Below, one piece after another: positions 31,997 to 41,365 of a DNA stretch of 64,000 bases (position 1 is its first letter; every line of letters begins with the position of its first letter). The position numbers were made by a program, and so were the translations under genes. Origin of the DNA: Microthrixaceae bacterium (lineage in GTDB: Bacteria; Actinomycetota; Acidimicrobiia; Acidimicrobiales; DATDAH01); the NCBI GenBank assembly GCA_020637195.1, contig JACJWK010000008.1, forward strand, positions 62,001 to 126,000. The letters run 5' to 3'. A model generated the notes under the pieces. The model saw only the letters and a list, made by a program, of their open reading frames with translations, was not told the DNA's origin and did no database searches.

Positions 31997-34555
31997 ATGG
32001 ATGCGATGATTCGAGATTCGACCCCAGGTCAAGACAGGTCTCTGACCGTCGGGGCGACCCTGCGGCCGGTCGCGGTGGTGATCGTGCTCGTCGCGTCGAT
32101 GGCGGTCCTCGCCGCAACGCCATTCGCACCGGTCGACGCCGATGCCAACGAGGCGCCGGGTGGACCGCAGGTGTTCCGGTCGATCACCGCCGGTGGGCGG
32201 TTCTCCTGCGGGATCCTGCCGCCGGGACTCGTGAAGTGCTGGGGTGCGAACCCGATGGGACAGCTCGGCCAGGAGGATCGGCGCAACCGGGGGGACGCCG
32301 CCATCGAGATGGGGGCGGCGCTGGCGCCGGTGGACCTGGGCACCGGCCGGACGGCGACGTCGTTGAGCGCGGGCCGGAACCACGTGTGCGCGGTCCTGGA
32401 CGACGGATCGCTGAAGTGCTGGGGGAACAACGACTGGGGGAAGTTGGGAGACGGCCGGTCGTTCTGGATGAACCGGGGAGACGAGCCGGGCGAGATGGGG
32501 GACGCGATGCCGGCGGTCGATCTGGGGACGGGGCGGAGTGCGGTCGCGGTGAGCGCGGGGGAATCGTCGACGTGCGCGTTGTTGGACGACGCCTCCGTGA
32601 AGTGCTGGGGCAGCGGCGGCATCCTGGGCCAGGGCGACCTGATGCCTCGGGCGACCGCCGGTGACGAGGTCTCACCGGTGTCGCTGGGCGCCGGTCGAAC
32701 CGCGACGGCCATCGCCACCGGGTACGCCCACACCTGCGCGATCCTCGACGACGGCAGCGTGAAGTGCTGGGGTGTCAACTCGTCGGGGCAGTTGGGACTC
32801 GGTGACACGGCCGCCCGCGGCGCCGGGCCGGGGGAGATGGGTGACAGCTTGCCGGTCGTCAGTCTGGGAACGGGCCGTACCGCAGTGGCGATCAGCGCCG
32901 CCGCCGCCTCCACGTGTGCACTGCTGGACGACGGGTCAGTGAAGTGCTGGGGCGGGAACTCGGCCGGCCAGTTGGGCCTGGGAGACACCGCGCCCCGTGG
33001 TGACGGGCCTGGCGAGATGGGTGACGTCCTTCCCGTCGTGGATCTGGGCCCGGGGCGGACGGGGCTGGCGGTGAGCATGGGATCGGTGGGGGTCTCGACC
33101 GCGTCGACGTGCGTGCTGCTGGACGACGGGTCGGTGAAGTGTTGGGGGGACAACGGCGCGGGCCAACTCGGGCTCGGTGACACGGTCGACCGAGGCGACG
33201 GTCCGGGAGAGCTGGGGGGCTCGCTCCCGCCGGTCGACCTGGGCTCGGGTGGGTCGGCCATCGGGGTGACGGCGGGCGGCGAGCACGCGTGCGCCGTCGT
33301 GGGCATGGCGCTCAAGTGTTGGGGCGACAACGGCGCGGGCCAACTCGGGCTGGGTGACACGGCCGACCGGGGTGACGGTCCGGGAGAGATGGGCGACGCA
33401 CTGCCGGCGGTGGACCTGGACAGCCCCGCCACCGGTCTCGCCGGTTCGGTGGTCACCGCCGACGCGCCCTCGGTCGTGGCCGGAGCGTGGGTGGCGGTGC
33501 TCGATGCGGGCGACCTGTCGCTCGTCGGGAGCGATGTCGCCGACGAGAACGGCGCGTTCACGGTGGTCGTGCCGGCGGGCACCTACCGGGTCTACGCGCT
33601 CGACCCGGCCGCGAACCACGCCGGCGCCATGGTTCCGGGCACGGTGATGGTGGGCTCAGGTCAGCTCACCGCGGTGCAACCGGCGCTAGACGCGACCAAG
33701 GGCGCGGCGGCGGCCACGATCACCGAGGAAGGATCCGGCACGCCGCTGCCCGGGGTGTGGGTGCTGGCGTTGTCGGCGTCCTTGGCGAACACCGGGGCGG
33801 TCGAGCTGGTGGCAGAGACCGGCGGAGCGGGCAAGGTGGTGGTGTCACCCCTCACGGTCGGGGACCACTACGTGGCCTACGTCGACCCCACCGGCGCCCA
33901 CGCACCCAGGTTCTTTCCCGCCGCCTCGGACCTCGGTTCCTCGACACCGGTGGAGGTCGACGCGGGCGCCGGGACCGTCGCCGACGTGGCATTGCCGGCG
34001 CGGGCGCCTGCAGGTGGTGGCGCGACGATCACGGGCGTCGTGACCGGCGCAGGCGGCGTCGTGGCCGGGGCCCGAGTGGTGGCGCTGCGGGCCTCGGACT
34101 ACCAGATGGTGCGTGGAGCGGTGGTCGGCGGGAACGGGGCGTACACGCTGACGGTGCCAAAAGGTAGCTACAAGCTGGCGATCTTCGGTCCCGACGGCCG
34201 CCATCTCATGGAGTGGTACGACGACCAGCCGTCCACGGGGCTGGGGTCGGCGGCCACGGTGAGCCCTCCGGCAACCGCCGACGCCAGCCTGACCCCCACC
34301 ACCGGCGCCATCGCGGGGCGAGCGTTCCCCGGGGCGTGGGTCGTCGCGATCGGCCCCACCGGCATCGCCGGCGGCGCGATCGCGGCGGCCAACTCGGACT
34401 ACCGGCTCGCCGGTCTCGCGCCGGGAACCTACCGGGTCACCTTCGTGGACACCGAGAGCGGCTTCCAGGAGTTCTACGACGACTCGCCGTCCTACGACGC
34501 CGCCACCCCGGTGTCGGTGACCGCGGGCGCGACGACCGGCAACATCGATGTCTGA
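31997..34555 (+). CDS. Secreted RCC1-repeat propeller protein with C-terminal CarboxypepD_reg-like domains
   Basis: About 852 residues. A hydrophobic segment at residues 23-45 serves as signal. Then come seven RCC1-type repeats, each with a Cys about 12 residues before a KCWG.N..GQLG core, which predicts a seven-bladed propeller with one disulfide per blade. The C-terminal 370 residues contain about four beta-sandwich repeats of the carboxypeptidase-regulatory type (ITGVVTGAGGVVAGARV and similar). No membrane anchor or sorting motif is visible. The start is uncertain: ATG 31997, ATG 32006 or an earlier TTG. Third-position GC looks lower than in neighbours, especially near the start. Function unknown; probably extracellular binding. 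Confidence 0.8.
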   Translation: MDAMIRDSTPGQDRSLTVGATLRPVAVVIVLVASMAVLAATPFAPVDADANEAPGGPQVFRSITAGGRFSCGILPPGLVKCWGANPMGQLGQEDRRNRGDAAIEMGAALAPVDLGTGRTATSLSAGRNHVCAVLDDGSLKCWGNNDWGKLGDGRSFWMNRGDEPGEMGDAMPAVDLGTGRSAVAVSAGESSTCALLDDASVKCWGSGGILGQGDLMPRATAGDEVSPVSLGAGRTATAIATGYAHTCAILDDGSVKCWGVNSSGQLGLGDTAARGAGPGEMGDSLPVVSLGTGRTAVAISAAAASTCALLDDGSVKCWGGNSAGQLGLGDTAPRGDGPGEMGDVLPVVDLGPGRTGLAVSMGSVGVSTASTCVLLDDGSVKCWGDNGAGQLGLGDTVDRGDGPGELGGSLPPVDLGSGGSAIGVTAGGEHACAVVGMALKCWGDNGAGQLGLGDTADRGDGPGEMGDALPAVDLDSPATGLAGSVVTADAPSVVAGAWVAVLDAGDLSLVGSDVADENGAFTVVVPAGTYRVYALDPAANHAGAMVPGTVMVGSGQLTAVQPALDATKGAAAATITEEGSGTPLPGVWVLALSASLANTGAVELVAETGGAGKVVVSPLTVGDHYVAYVDPTGAHAPRFFPAASDLGSSTPVEVDAGAGTVADVALPARAPAGGGATITGVVTGAGGVVAGARVVALRASDYQMVRGAVVGGNGAYTLTVPKGSYKLAIFGPDGRHLMEWYDDQPSTGLGSAATVSPPATADASLTPTTGAIAGRAFPGAWVVAIGPTGIAGGAIAAANSDYRLAGLAPGTYRVTFVDTESGFQEFYDDSPSYDAATPVSVTAGATTGNIDV

Positions 34556-34682
34556 CCCAACAATGCTGGGGAGGGCTCCGATGAACGCCGTCGAGGTGGG
34601 CGTCGCCGCGTAGGAGGCGCAGGACGAGTCGTCGGCCGGTGATGACGAGGAGGGCGGCGGGGGCTCCGTCGCGGACTCGCCT

Positions 34683-35534
34683 TCAGGCGCCGGCGTGCGG
34701 AGGGACGAGCTCGACCACCGGCTCGAGCCGGTGGGCAAACCGCCGCAGGCTGGCCAGCACGGCGGCGCCGGTGGCCACGATCAGCACCGCGTTGGCGAGG
34801 GCGCCGGCGGCGTCCCACGGCAGGCTCGTGGCCACGTAGAACGACCAGTAGCGGTCGAGCGTCTCGCCGAGGCTGAGACCCGGGTTCCAGGACAGCTCGC
34901 CGTCACCCAGGGCGAAGGGCCAGAACCACAGGTTCATGATCGCCCCGTAGAGGAAGCCCCAGATCCATCCGTACGCGGCGAGCACCCCCACCTCGGCGCC
35001 GGCGGGCAGCCGCACCGTCGCCCGGCCCACGAGGCCCGCACCGGCGCCCATCCACCCGAGGGCCAGCATCTGGAAGGGCAGCCACGGCCCGATGCCGCCG
35101 GTCACCACCGCCGAGAGCGCCATGGAGCAGATGCCGAGCAGCAGGCCGAACCGGGGACCGAACGCGGCGCCGGCCAGCACCACGAGGAAGAAGATGCCGC
35201 TGCCGCCACCCGGCAGGTCGAGCAGGCGCAGCAACCCCGACGCCGCGGACAGGACACCGAGCAGGGCCACGGTGCTGCCGTTCATCGTGCCGCGGCGGAC
35301 CTCGAGGGTGACCGCGCCCACGACGAGCGCGCCGACGAGCGCCGCCACCAGGGGCGCGTCGCCGGCGTGGGCCTGGCTCGGAAGGGCCTCACTGGGCAGC
35401 CAGAACGGGTAGAGGAACGCGCCGGCCCCGAGCAGGAGCATCAGCAGGTAGACGGCGACCGGCCGGGCCCGCGCCCCCCACGGGTGCGGCGGGGCGGACC
35501 GGCCGGTGGTCGCGTCGGTGGTGGTCACCGTCAT
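34683..35534 (-). CDS. ECF transporter S component, probable cobalamin binder (CbrT-like)
   Basis: 283 residues with about seven membrane segments. The substrate-specific subunit of an energy-coupling-factor vitamin importer; TMNGSTVALLGVLSAASGLLR and GGGSGIFFLVVLAGAAFGP are typical S-component features. Its ATG overlaps the stop of the fused ATPase, and the order T, A-A', S makes a complete ECF operon. Substrate assigned as cobalamin from context: next to transcobalamin-like surface proteins and a cobalamin riboswitch. Length and position fit the CbrT family; other S subunits (folate, thiamine) cannot be excluded from sequence alone. Confidence 0.8.
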   Translation of the reverse strand: MTVTTTDATTGRSAPPHPWGARARPVAVYLLMLLLGAGAFLYPFWLPSEALPSQAHAGDAPLVAALVGALVVGAVTLEVRRGTMNGSTVALLGVLSAASGLLRLLDLPGGGSGIFFLVVLAGAAFGPRFGLLLGICSMALSAVVTGGIGPWLPFQMLALGWMGAGAGLVGRATVRLPAGAEVGVLAAYGWIWGFLYGAIMNLWFWPFALGDGELSWNPGLSLGETLDRYWSFYVATSLPWDAAGALANAVLIVATGAAVLASLRRFAHRLEPVVELVPPHAGA

Positions 35535-37114
35535 CGCTCGGGCCCCGACGCCGTGCCCGCGCCCAGCGCGGCGCCCACCTCGTCGACGGTCAGGAACGGG
35601 GGCAGGACCCGCAGCACCTGCGGCGCGAACAGCGAACCCGAAAGCACGTCACGGGCGGGTCCGTCGGCCACCACCTCGCTGGCGCCGAGGACGACGACCC
35701 GCGTGGCGCAGCGGGCCGCGAGCTCGATGTCGTGGGTGGCGAGCACGATGGCCCCGCCGCCGGCGGCGTGGCCGCGCACCGCCTCCTCCAACGCGGCGCG
35801 GGACGGCGCGTCGATGCCGCGGGTCGGCTCGTCGAGGAGCAGGACCTCGGCCCCGCCGACGGCGATCGCGGCGACGGCCACGCGCTGGCGCTCACCCGAC
35901 GAGAGCGAGCGGGGGTGGCGGTCGGCCAGGGCCTCGAGGCGCAGCGCGGCGAGCCACCGGTCGACCCGGCCGTCGTCGGGCCGGCCCCGCAGCCGCAGCG
36001 TCTCCTCCAGCTCGGCCCGGACGGTGCGGGCGAAGAGCAGCACGTTCGGGTCCTGGGGCACGTAGGCCACGGACGCCTCCCCCTCGACCGTGCCCTCGTC
36101 CGGGGCCCGCAGGCCGCCGAGCGCCCGCAGGAGGGTGGTCTTGCCCGCGCCGTTGCGACCCAGCAGCGCGACGACCTCGCCGGCGCGGAGCTCGAGCGAC
36201 GTGGGGTGCAGCGCCACGCGGGCGCCGTGGCGCACCCCGACGGCGCGAGCCGCCCGCACGACGTCGCCGGGGGCGGGAACGGGGAACGACACCGGGGGTG
36301 GCGGGCCCCCTCCCGCCTGGCGGGCGCGCACCTGCGCGTCCCGGACGGTGAGGGGCAGAGGCGTCCAGCCCAGCAGGCGACCGAGATGGGTGACCGGGGG
36401 CGCGCCGTCGTAGCCCGCCACGACCTCGGCGGGATCGCCGTCGTCGACCACCCGACCGCCCTCGACCCGCAGCGCACGGTGGGCGAGGGCGGCCACGCGC
36501 TCGAGGCGGTGCTCGGCGAGCAGCACGGTCGTGCCCAGGTCGGCGTTCAAGCGACCGACCGCGGCGAGGACGTCCTCGGCGCCCTGGGGGTCGAGCTCGG
36601 AGGTCGGCTCGTCCAGCACCAGCACGTCGGGAGCGGACGCCAGGGCGCCGGCGATGGCGCACCGCTGGCGCTCGCCGCCGGACAGGGTGCTGGGGGACCG
36701 GTCGCGCAGGTGGGCGATGCCGAGCGCGTCCAGCACCTCCTCGACCCGCCGCCGCATGGTCGCCGCGTCGGCGCCCAGGTTCTCGAGCACGAAGGCGAGG
36801 TCGTGCTCCACGTGGTCGACCACGAACTGGGCCTCGGGGTCCTGGTGCACGAACCCGACGACGTCGGCCAGGTCCCTCGGCCGGTGCTCGCGGGTGGAAC
36901 GCCCGAGGACGCGCACGTCGCCCCCGAAGCGACCGCCGCTCGTGTGGGGCACCAGGCCGTTGACGGTGCGCAGCAACGTGCTCTTCCCGGAGCCCGACGA
37001 GCCGACGACGACGGCGAGGTCGCCCTCGGCCAGGCCCAGGTCGATGCCTTCGAGGGTGCGCTCGCGCTCGGGGTAGGCGAAGGCGACACCCTCCCAGCGG
37101 ATCGCGTCGCTCAT
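35531..37114 (-). CDS. ECF transporter ATPase, fused A and A' domains
   Basis: 527 residues containing two complete nucleotide-binding domains. First: GSSGSGKST, signature LSGGERQRCAIAGAL, Walker B LVLDEPTSELD. Second: GRNGAGKTT, LSSGERQRVAVAAIA, LLLDEPTRGID. Most ECF importers use two separate ATPases; the tandem fusion is common in actinobacteria. The Q-loops (HQDPEAQFV, PQDPNVLLF) are of the ECF type. Coupled by four-base overlaps to both neighbours, so T, A-A' and S are made together. Confidence 0.92.
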   Translation of the reverse strand: MSDAIRWEGVAFAYPERERTLEGIDLGLAEGDLAVVVGSSGSGKSTLLRTVNGLVPHTSGGRFGGDVRVLGRSTREHRPRDLADVVGFVHQDPEAQFVVDHVEHDLAFVLENLGADAATMRRRVEEVLDALGIAHLRDRSPSTLSGGERQRCAIAGALASAPDVLVLDEPTSELDPQGAEDVLAAVGRLNADLGTTVLLAEHRLERVAALAHRALRVEGGRVVDDGDPAEVVAGYDGAPPVTHLGRLLGWTPLPLTVRDAQVRARQAGGGPPPPVSFPVPAPGDVVRAARAVGVRHGARVALHPTSLELRAGEVVALLGRNGAGKTTLLRALGGLRAPDEGTVEGEASVAYVPQDPNVLLFARTVRAELEETLRLRGRPDDGRVDRWLAALRLEALADRHPRSLSSGERQRVAVAAIAVGGAEVLLLDEPTRGIDAPSRAALEEAVRGHAAGGGAIVLATHDIELAARCATRVVVLGASEVVADGPARDVLSGSLFAPQVLRVLPPFLTVDEVGAALGAGTASGPER

Positions 37115-38181
37115 GGCGCGCCTCCGTCGTCCCGACGGGGCGCCGGCAACAGCGCGGGCACACCGAGCAGGACGATGACGACGGCCACGACGGGGGAGAA
37201 CTCGGGGAACGCGGGCGGGTTGGTGGCCCACCGCAGCGCGGGGTCGGCCAGGCGGTCGACGACGACCAGTCCGATCGGGGCCAGCCACACCGCGGCGGCC
37301 ACCCCGGCGTCGGCGGACGTGAACCGGCGGGGTCGGTAGCGCGTGAGCCGGCTGGCCTGCGACGCCAGCACGACCGCGACCACCAGCAGCACCAGTCCCA
37401 GACCGCCGAGGTAGGACGCCGTGCGCGGCGCGCGCCCGACCAGGGCGACGAAGGCCGCGGCGAGGCTCACCAGCGCCGCGAGCCCGCACCATCCCGACGC
37501 CCGCTCACGGGGACCGCCCCGCGTGCGGGCGAAGCCGCGCGAGTCCATCGACTCCGCGAGGTGGACCGCCCGCTCCATGCCGCTCTCGAGGACCGGGAGG
37601 AGCTGGCGCACGAGACGCCCCCGCCCGACCCGGCGGCCACCGGTGCGGGCCAGGTCGGCCTCGCGGGTCTGTTGGACGGCCACCATCGTCGAGGGCACGA
37701 AGGCGAGGCCCACCGTGGTGATCAGGCCCGGCTCGTGGAAGGCCCGCGGGGTGGCCTGGACCAGCTCGTGGTGCGAGACGACGGCGTTGAACGCCCCGAA
37801 CACGGCCAGGACGCCGACGACGGCGAAGCCCTCCGCGGCGGCCTGGAGGACCACCGGGAGCTCGACGGTGCCGCCCACGGTGAACCCGCCGAGCAGGCGG
37901 GGCAGGGTCGCCTCGGGCAACGTGAACAGCACCTCGCCCACCCCGTGGGTGGTGAGGGCGGTGAGCACCACCCGCAACAGCGCGAAGGCGACGCCCAGAC
38001 CCAGCAGCAGCGGGAAGGCCCGCGCCATGGCGGTGTCGAGCCGGTGCACCTCGACCACGAGCGCGGCGAGGCCGATCACCAGTGCGACGTAGACCGGGCT
38101 GGGGGCCAGTTGCACGGTGGCGGCGCCGGCCAGGGCCCACAGGAGCCACGTGACCGCGTGGAAGCGGGAGGAGGTGCGCAC
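37111..38181 (-). CDS. ECF transporter T component (CbiQ/EcfT family)
   Basis: 356 residues. Transmembrane coupling subunit with about six to seven hydrophobic segments and two EcfT coupling motifs ending in Ala-Arg-Gly-like turns: the MERAVHLAESMDSRGFAR segment matches the conserved A-x-x-x-R-G helix. First gene of the ECF operon. The GTG at 38181 is only 33 bases from the start of the divergent barrel protein, leaving almost no room for two promoters and none for a riboswitch. Confidence 0.88.
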   Translation of the reverse strand: MRTSSRFHAVTWLLWALAGAATVQLAPSPVYVALVIGLAALVVEVHRLDTAMARAFPLLLGLGVAFALLRVVLTALTTHGVGEVLFTLPEATLPRLLGGFTVGGTVELPVVLQAAAEGFAVVGVLAVFGAFNAVVSHHELVQATPRAFHEPGLITTVGLAFVPSTMVAVQQTREADLARTGGRRVGRGRLVRQLLPVLESGMERAVHLAESMDSRGFARTRGGPRERASGWCGLAALVSLAAAFVALVGRAPRTASYLGGLGLVLLVVAVVLASQASRLTRYRPRRFTSADAGVAAAVWLAPIGLVVVDRLADPALRWATNPPAFPEFSPVVAVVIVLLGVPALLPAPRRDDGGAP

Positions 38182-38213
38182 GACGAGGGCTCCAGCATGA
38201 CAGGGTGGAGCCC

Positions 38214-39428
38214 ATGGTCAGACGCCCGATCGGGGGCGAAGGGCACGGGCCACGACGTCGGGCGACCCGCGGCACGGCGGGCGCGCTCGTCCTGCTCGTG
38301 CTCGCCCTCGCCCTCGTGACGCCGGCCCCGAGCGCGGGCGCCGCCGCCCACCGGGCCGTGCAGGACCCGCCCGAGGCGGTCGACGACGAGACCGTCGAGG
38401 AGGTCGTGGGCGCGGCGGTCGGCTACCTCCTCGACCAGCAGGGCCCCGACGGTGGCTTCGGCGAGGGGGCACGGACCCCGAACGCCGTCTCCGCGCTCGC
38501 GCAGCGGGCCCAGACCTCGGACACCTGGAGCGCCAAGGAGGCCATCGACGCGGTCTCCGCGGCCGAGTCCGACGACGGGGCCACGCCGCTCGAGGCCCTC
38601 GACCTCCTCGCCCAGGACGACCCGCCGCCTGAGCTGGCGGCCCAGCTCATCAGCCGCGCGGTGGCCGCGATGGGCCTCGACCCCGAGAACTTCGACCCCG
38701 CCGGCGACGGCGATCCCGTCGACCTCGTCCGCCGCGTGGCGGTGGGCCGTCGCGAGGACGGCTCGTACGGCTCGTTCGCCGCCACCGCCGAGGCGGTGCT
38801 GGCCCTCACGCTCGTCGGGCGTCCCGTCAACGAGGCCACCGTCTCGCTGCTGGCCGACGCGCAGCAGGACAACGGCGGTTGGAACGCCGACGCCGACCCG
38901 GACGGCGACGCGGTCGACCCGGTCACCACCGGGCTGGTGGTGGAGGCCCTCGTCGCCGCCGGGGTGCCCGCCGACGGCGACACCCCGGTCGCCCGGGCGC
39001 GGTCGTTCCTCACCCTCACCCAGGACGCCTCCGGTGGCTGGCCGGCCGTGCGTGACGGCGAGCCCCTCCCCGACGCGACGGCCTGGGCGATGGGCGCGAT
39101 CCGTGCGCTCGGCTACGACCCCGCCGAGGGCTGCTGGCGGGTGGGCGACGAGCAGGGGGAGCCCTACCGGTCACCCGTGGCGTCGCTGGTGGACAGCCAG
39201 CACGACGACGGGGCCTTGGCCGGCACCCTCGACCCGGTCAGCTCCACCTCGCTCGGCGTCCAGGCGCTGGTCGGGCGCTGGCTCCCGGTCACCCGCGCGC
39301 CGGCGGTCAGCTGTGGCGGTGACGACGCCGGCGGGCTCGCCGTGCCCCTTTCCCTGGTCATCCTCGTCGTGATCGCCCTGGTGCTGCTGGTGGGCTCGGT
39401 CGCCATCATGCGCCGCAGCGCGTCCTGA
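38214..39428 (+). CDS. Membrane-anchored alpha-barrel protein (transcobalamin alpha-domain-like)
   Basis: About 404 residues. Signal peptide (residues 1-43), an all-helical toroid with prenyltransferase/squalene-cyclase-type repeats (QQGPDGGFGEG, REDGSYGSF, QQDNGGWNADAD, LTQDASGGW, QHDDGAL), then one membrane segment at about 374-398 with a short basic tail. The same toroid forms the alpha-domain of vertebrate intrinsic factor and transcobalamin. No cyclase DxDD motif is seen, so a binding role is more likely than catalysis. Divergent from the ECF operon. The ATG at 38214 is preferred over a GTG at 38205. Confidence 0.75.
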   Translation: MVRRPIGGEGHGPRRRATRGTAGALVLLVLALALVTPAPSAGAAAHRAVQDPPEAVDDETVEEVVGAAVGYLLDQQGPDGGFGEGARTPNAVSALAQRAQTSDTWSAKEAIDAVSAAESDDGATPLEALDLLAQDDPPPELAAQLISRAVAAMGLDPENFDPAGDGDPVDLVRRVAVGRREDGSYGSFAATAEAVLALTLVGRPVNEATVSLLADAQQDNGGWNADADPDGDAVDPVTTGLVVEALVAAGVPADGDTPVARARSFLTLTQDASGGWPAVRDGEPLPDATAWAMGAIRALGYDPAEGCWRVGDEQGEPYRSPVASLVDSQHDDGALAGTLDPVSSTSLGVQALVGRWLPVTRAPAVSCGGDDAGGLAVPLSLVILVVIALVLLVGSVAIMRRSAS

Positions 39429-39466
39429 CCGCGCGGCCGGTGGGCGCCGGGCCCGCACGACGGTCC

Positions 39467-39496
39467 TTGCCCACGGGCACCGGGCGCGCCTAGCCT
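39467..39496 (+). promoter_or_regulatory. Promoter candidate of the riboswitch transcript
   Basis: TTGCCC (39467-39472) and TAGCCT (39491-39496) are 18 bases apart. An 8-bp hairpin (CATCCACG/CGTGGATG, 39513-39538) follows before the riboswitch core. Confidence 0.4.
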
Positions 39497-39540
39497 CCGT
39501 CCCAGCAACGGTCATCCACGGCCCGGACGTCGTGGATGGG

Positions 39541-39660
39541 CCGCCGAAGGGGGCTCGCCCCCGGAGGTGGCAGGGGAAGCCGGTGAGAGACCGGCGCTGT
39601 CCCGCAACTGTGAGCGGCCTCGAGCCGTGAGCCAGATGACCTGCCGTCGCTCCACCGGCC
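39541..39660 (+). ncRNA. Cobalamin riboswitch
   Basis: The conserved core of adenosylcobalamin riboswitches is present in order: a GCCGAAG-type 5' part, GGCAGGGGAAGCCGGTG with its CCGG partner, the B12-box region GCTGTCCCGCAACTGTGAGC, and the closing GCCAGATGACCTGCC. A 7-bp hairpin (39652-39669) and the sequence up to the AAAGG site at 39731 could form the expression platform. It fills most of the 312-base gap between the two barrel genes and would repress the downstream pair when cobalamin is plentiful. Confidence 0.93.
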
Positions 39661-39740
39661 CGCCGGTGGTCCCACCGACGAGCCGCGCACCGGCTCCCCA
39701 ACCGAGGGCCCTCGTGGAACGGGGCCCGGGAAAGGTCACC

Positions 39741-41363
39741 ATGACCCACCGACTCCGCCTGGCGCTGGCCAGCACCCTCGTCGCCCTCCTGGGCCTCGGC
39801 ACCGTCGCGCCTCCGGTGGCGGCGGACGCCACCACCGACGCCGCCACGGCGTGGCTGGCCGCCCGCCAGGAGCCCGACGGAGGCTTCGAGGTCGCCGACT
39901 TCGCGCCCTTCGAGACCCCCGACGTCATCCTCGCGATCGCCGCCGGTGCCCAGAGCGGCACCCCCTGGAGCACCGGCGAGGCGCTCGCCGCCGTCCAGGC
40001 CCTCGACGCGAACGGGGCCGCCGCCGGCGGCACCCCGCTCGACTGGGCCGACGAGTACCTGACCGCGAACCCGCCGACGGCGGGCATCGCCGCGAAGTTC
40101 ATCGTCCTGGTGGCCGGGCCCCTGGGCCTCGACCCCGCAGCGTTCGATCCCTCGGGGAACGGCGCCGTCGACCTCGTGGCCGCCATGGACGCGGGCAAGC
40201 TCCCCGACGGGTCCTACAGCCTTCCGGCGATCAACGACACGCTCTACGCGCTGCTGGCGCACGACGTGATCGGGCGTGACGCGCCCACCGACACGCTGGC
40301 CTACCTCCGCGGTGCCCAGCAGGCCAACGGAGGGTGGAGCTACGACGGCGCCCCCGAGGGCACCGACACCGACGTCGACACGACGGCGCGTGCCGTGCAG
40401 GCCCTCGTCGCCAGCGGGGTGCCCACCGGGGACGGCACCGTGGCGGCCGCGCTCAAGTACCTGGCCGATCTGCACCAGGCCAGCGGCGCGTGGCAGTTCT
40501 TCGGCAGCGACGACACGAACAGCACCGCCATGGCGGCCATGGCCATCCACGGCGCCGGCTGGCGCCTGCACAGCTCGTGCTGGCGGACTTCGTCGAGCAG
40601 CGGGGCCGCGGGCCCGTACACGAACCCGGTGGCCTGGCTCCGCTCCCAGCAGGTCACGAGCGGTGAGCCGGCCGACCTCGGCCGCTTCCTGAGCCAGAAC
40701 GACGTCTTCAGCGAGGTCCCCAACACGTCCGCCACCTCCCAGGCGGTCCAGGCGCTGCTGCGGTCCTGGCTGCCGCTGTCGCCGGCGCCGCTCGCCCGCA
40801 CGGAGGACTTCGACGACGTGCCCGCCTGCGCCTGGTACAGCCAGGCGGTGGCGTGGATGGCCGAGAACGGGATCACCCGCTTCGCGGGCGGCACCTTCGG
40901 CCCGAAGAGCGGCATCACGAACGGTCAGCTGTCGCTGCTCCTCTGGAACCTGTTCGACCAGCCGGGGCCCTTCACCGACCACCCGTACACGAACGTCGCC
41001 GCCAACGCGGCCTACAACGACGCGCTCGACTGGTTGCTCGACGCCGGCCTGATCAACGACGGCACGACCTTCCCGTCCAAGCGCAACGTGAACCGGGCCC
41101 GGGTCCTGAACCTGCTGTGGCAGCTCGCCGGCTCGCCCGCCGGGGCGCCCGACCTCGCCATCGCGGACGTCTCGGACACGGCGCCGTTCGCCGACGCCGT
41201 CGACTGGGCGATCGAGCACGGGATCGCGCAGCTGCTGCCGGACGGCACCTTCCGGCCCCGCCAGAAGGTGACCCGGGCCCAGGCGGCGCTCATGATGTTC
41301 CGGTTGGCGAGCACCCAGCCGGCGTGGGGCGAGGTGGCCCTTCCCTCCACCGTGGAGTTCTGA
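39741..41363 (+). CDS. S-layer-anchored alpha-barrel protein under cobalamin control
   Basis: 540 residues. Signal peptide (1-28), helical toroid (about 31-350) with the same repeat type as the upstream protein (ARQEPDGGFEVADF, KLPDGSYSL, QQANGGWSYDG, LHQASGAWQFFG), then three SLH repeats (about 354-530: VPACAWYSQAVAWMAENGIT, TNVAANAAYNDALDWLLDAG, VSDTAPFADAVDWAIEHGIA) that would bind the cell wall. AAAGG lies 5 bases before the ATG, and the cobalamin riboswitch is directly upstream. Inference: an outward-facing cobalamin-binding protein, the alpha-domain half of a split transcobalamin. Confidence 0.85.
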   Translation: MTHRLRLALASTLVALLGLGTVAPPVAADATTDAATAWLAARQEPDGGFEVADFAPFETPDVILAIAAGAQSGTPWSTGEALAAVQALDANGAAAGGTPLDWADEYLTANPPTAGIAAKFIVLVAGPLGLDPAAFDPSGNGAVDLVAAMDAGKLPDGSYSLPAINDTLYALLAHDVIGRDAPTDTLAYLRGAQQANGGWSYDGAPEGTDTDVDTTARAVQALVASGVPTGDGTVAAALKYLADLHQASGAWQFFGSDDTNSTAMAAMAIHGAGWRLHSSCWRTSSSSGAAGPYTNPVAWLRSQQVTSGEPADLGRFLSQNDVFSEVPNTSATSQAVQALLRSWLPLSPAPLARTEDFDDVPACAWYSQAVAWMAENGITRFAGGTFGPKSGITNGQLSLLLWNLFDQPGPFTDHPYTNVAANAAYNDALDWLLDAGLINDGTTFPSKRNVNRARVLNLLWQLAGSPAGAPDLAIADVSDTAPFADAVDWAIEHGIAQLLPDGTFRPRQKVTRAQAALMMFRLASTQPAWGEVALPSTVEF

Positions 41364-41365
41364 CC

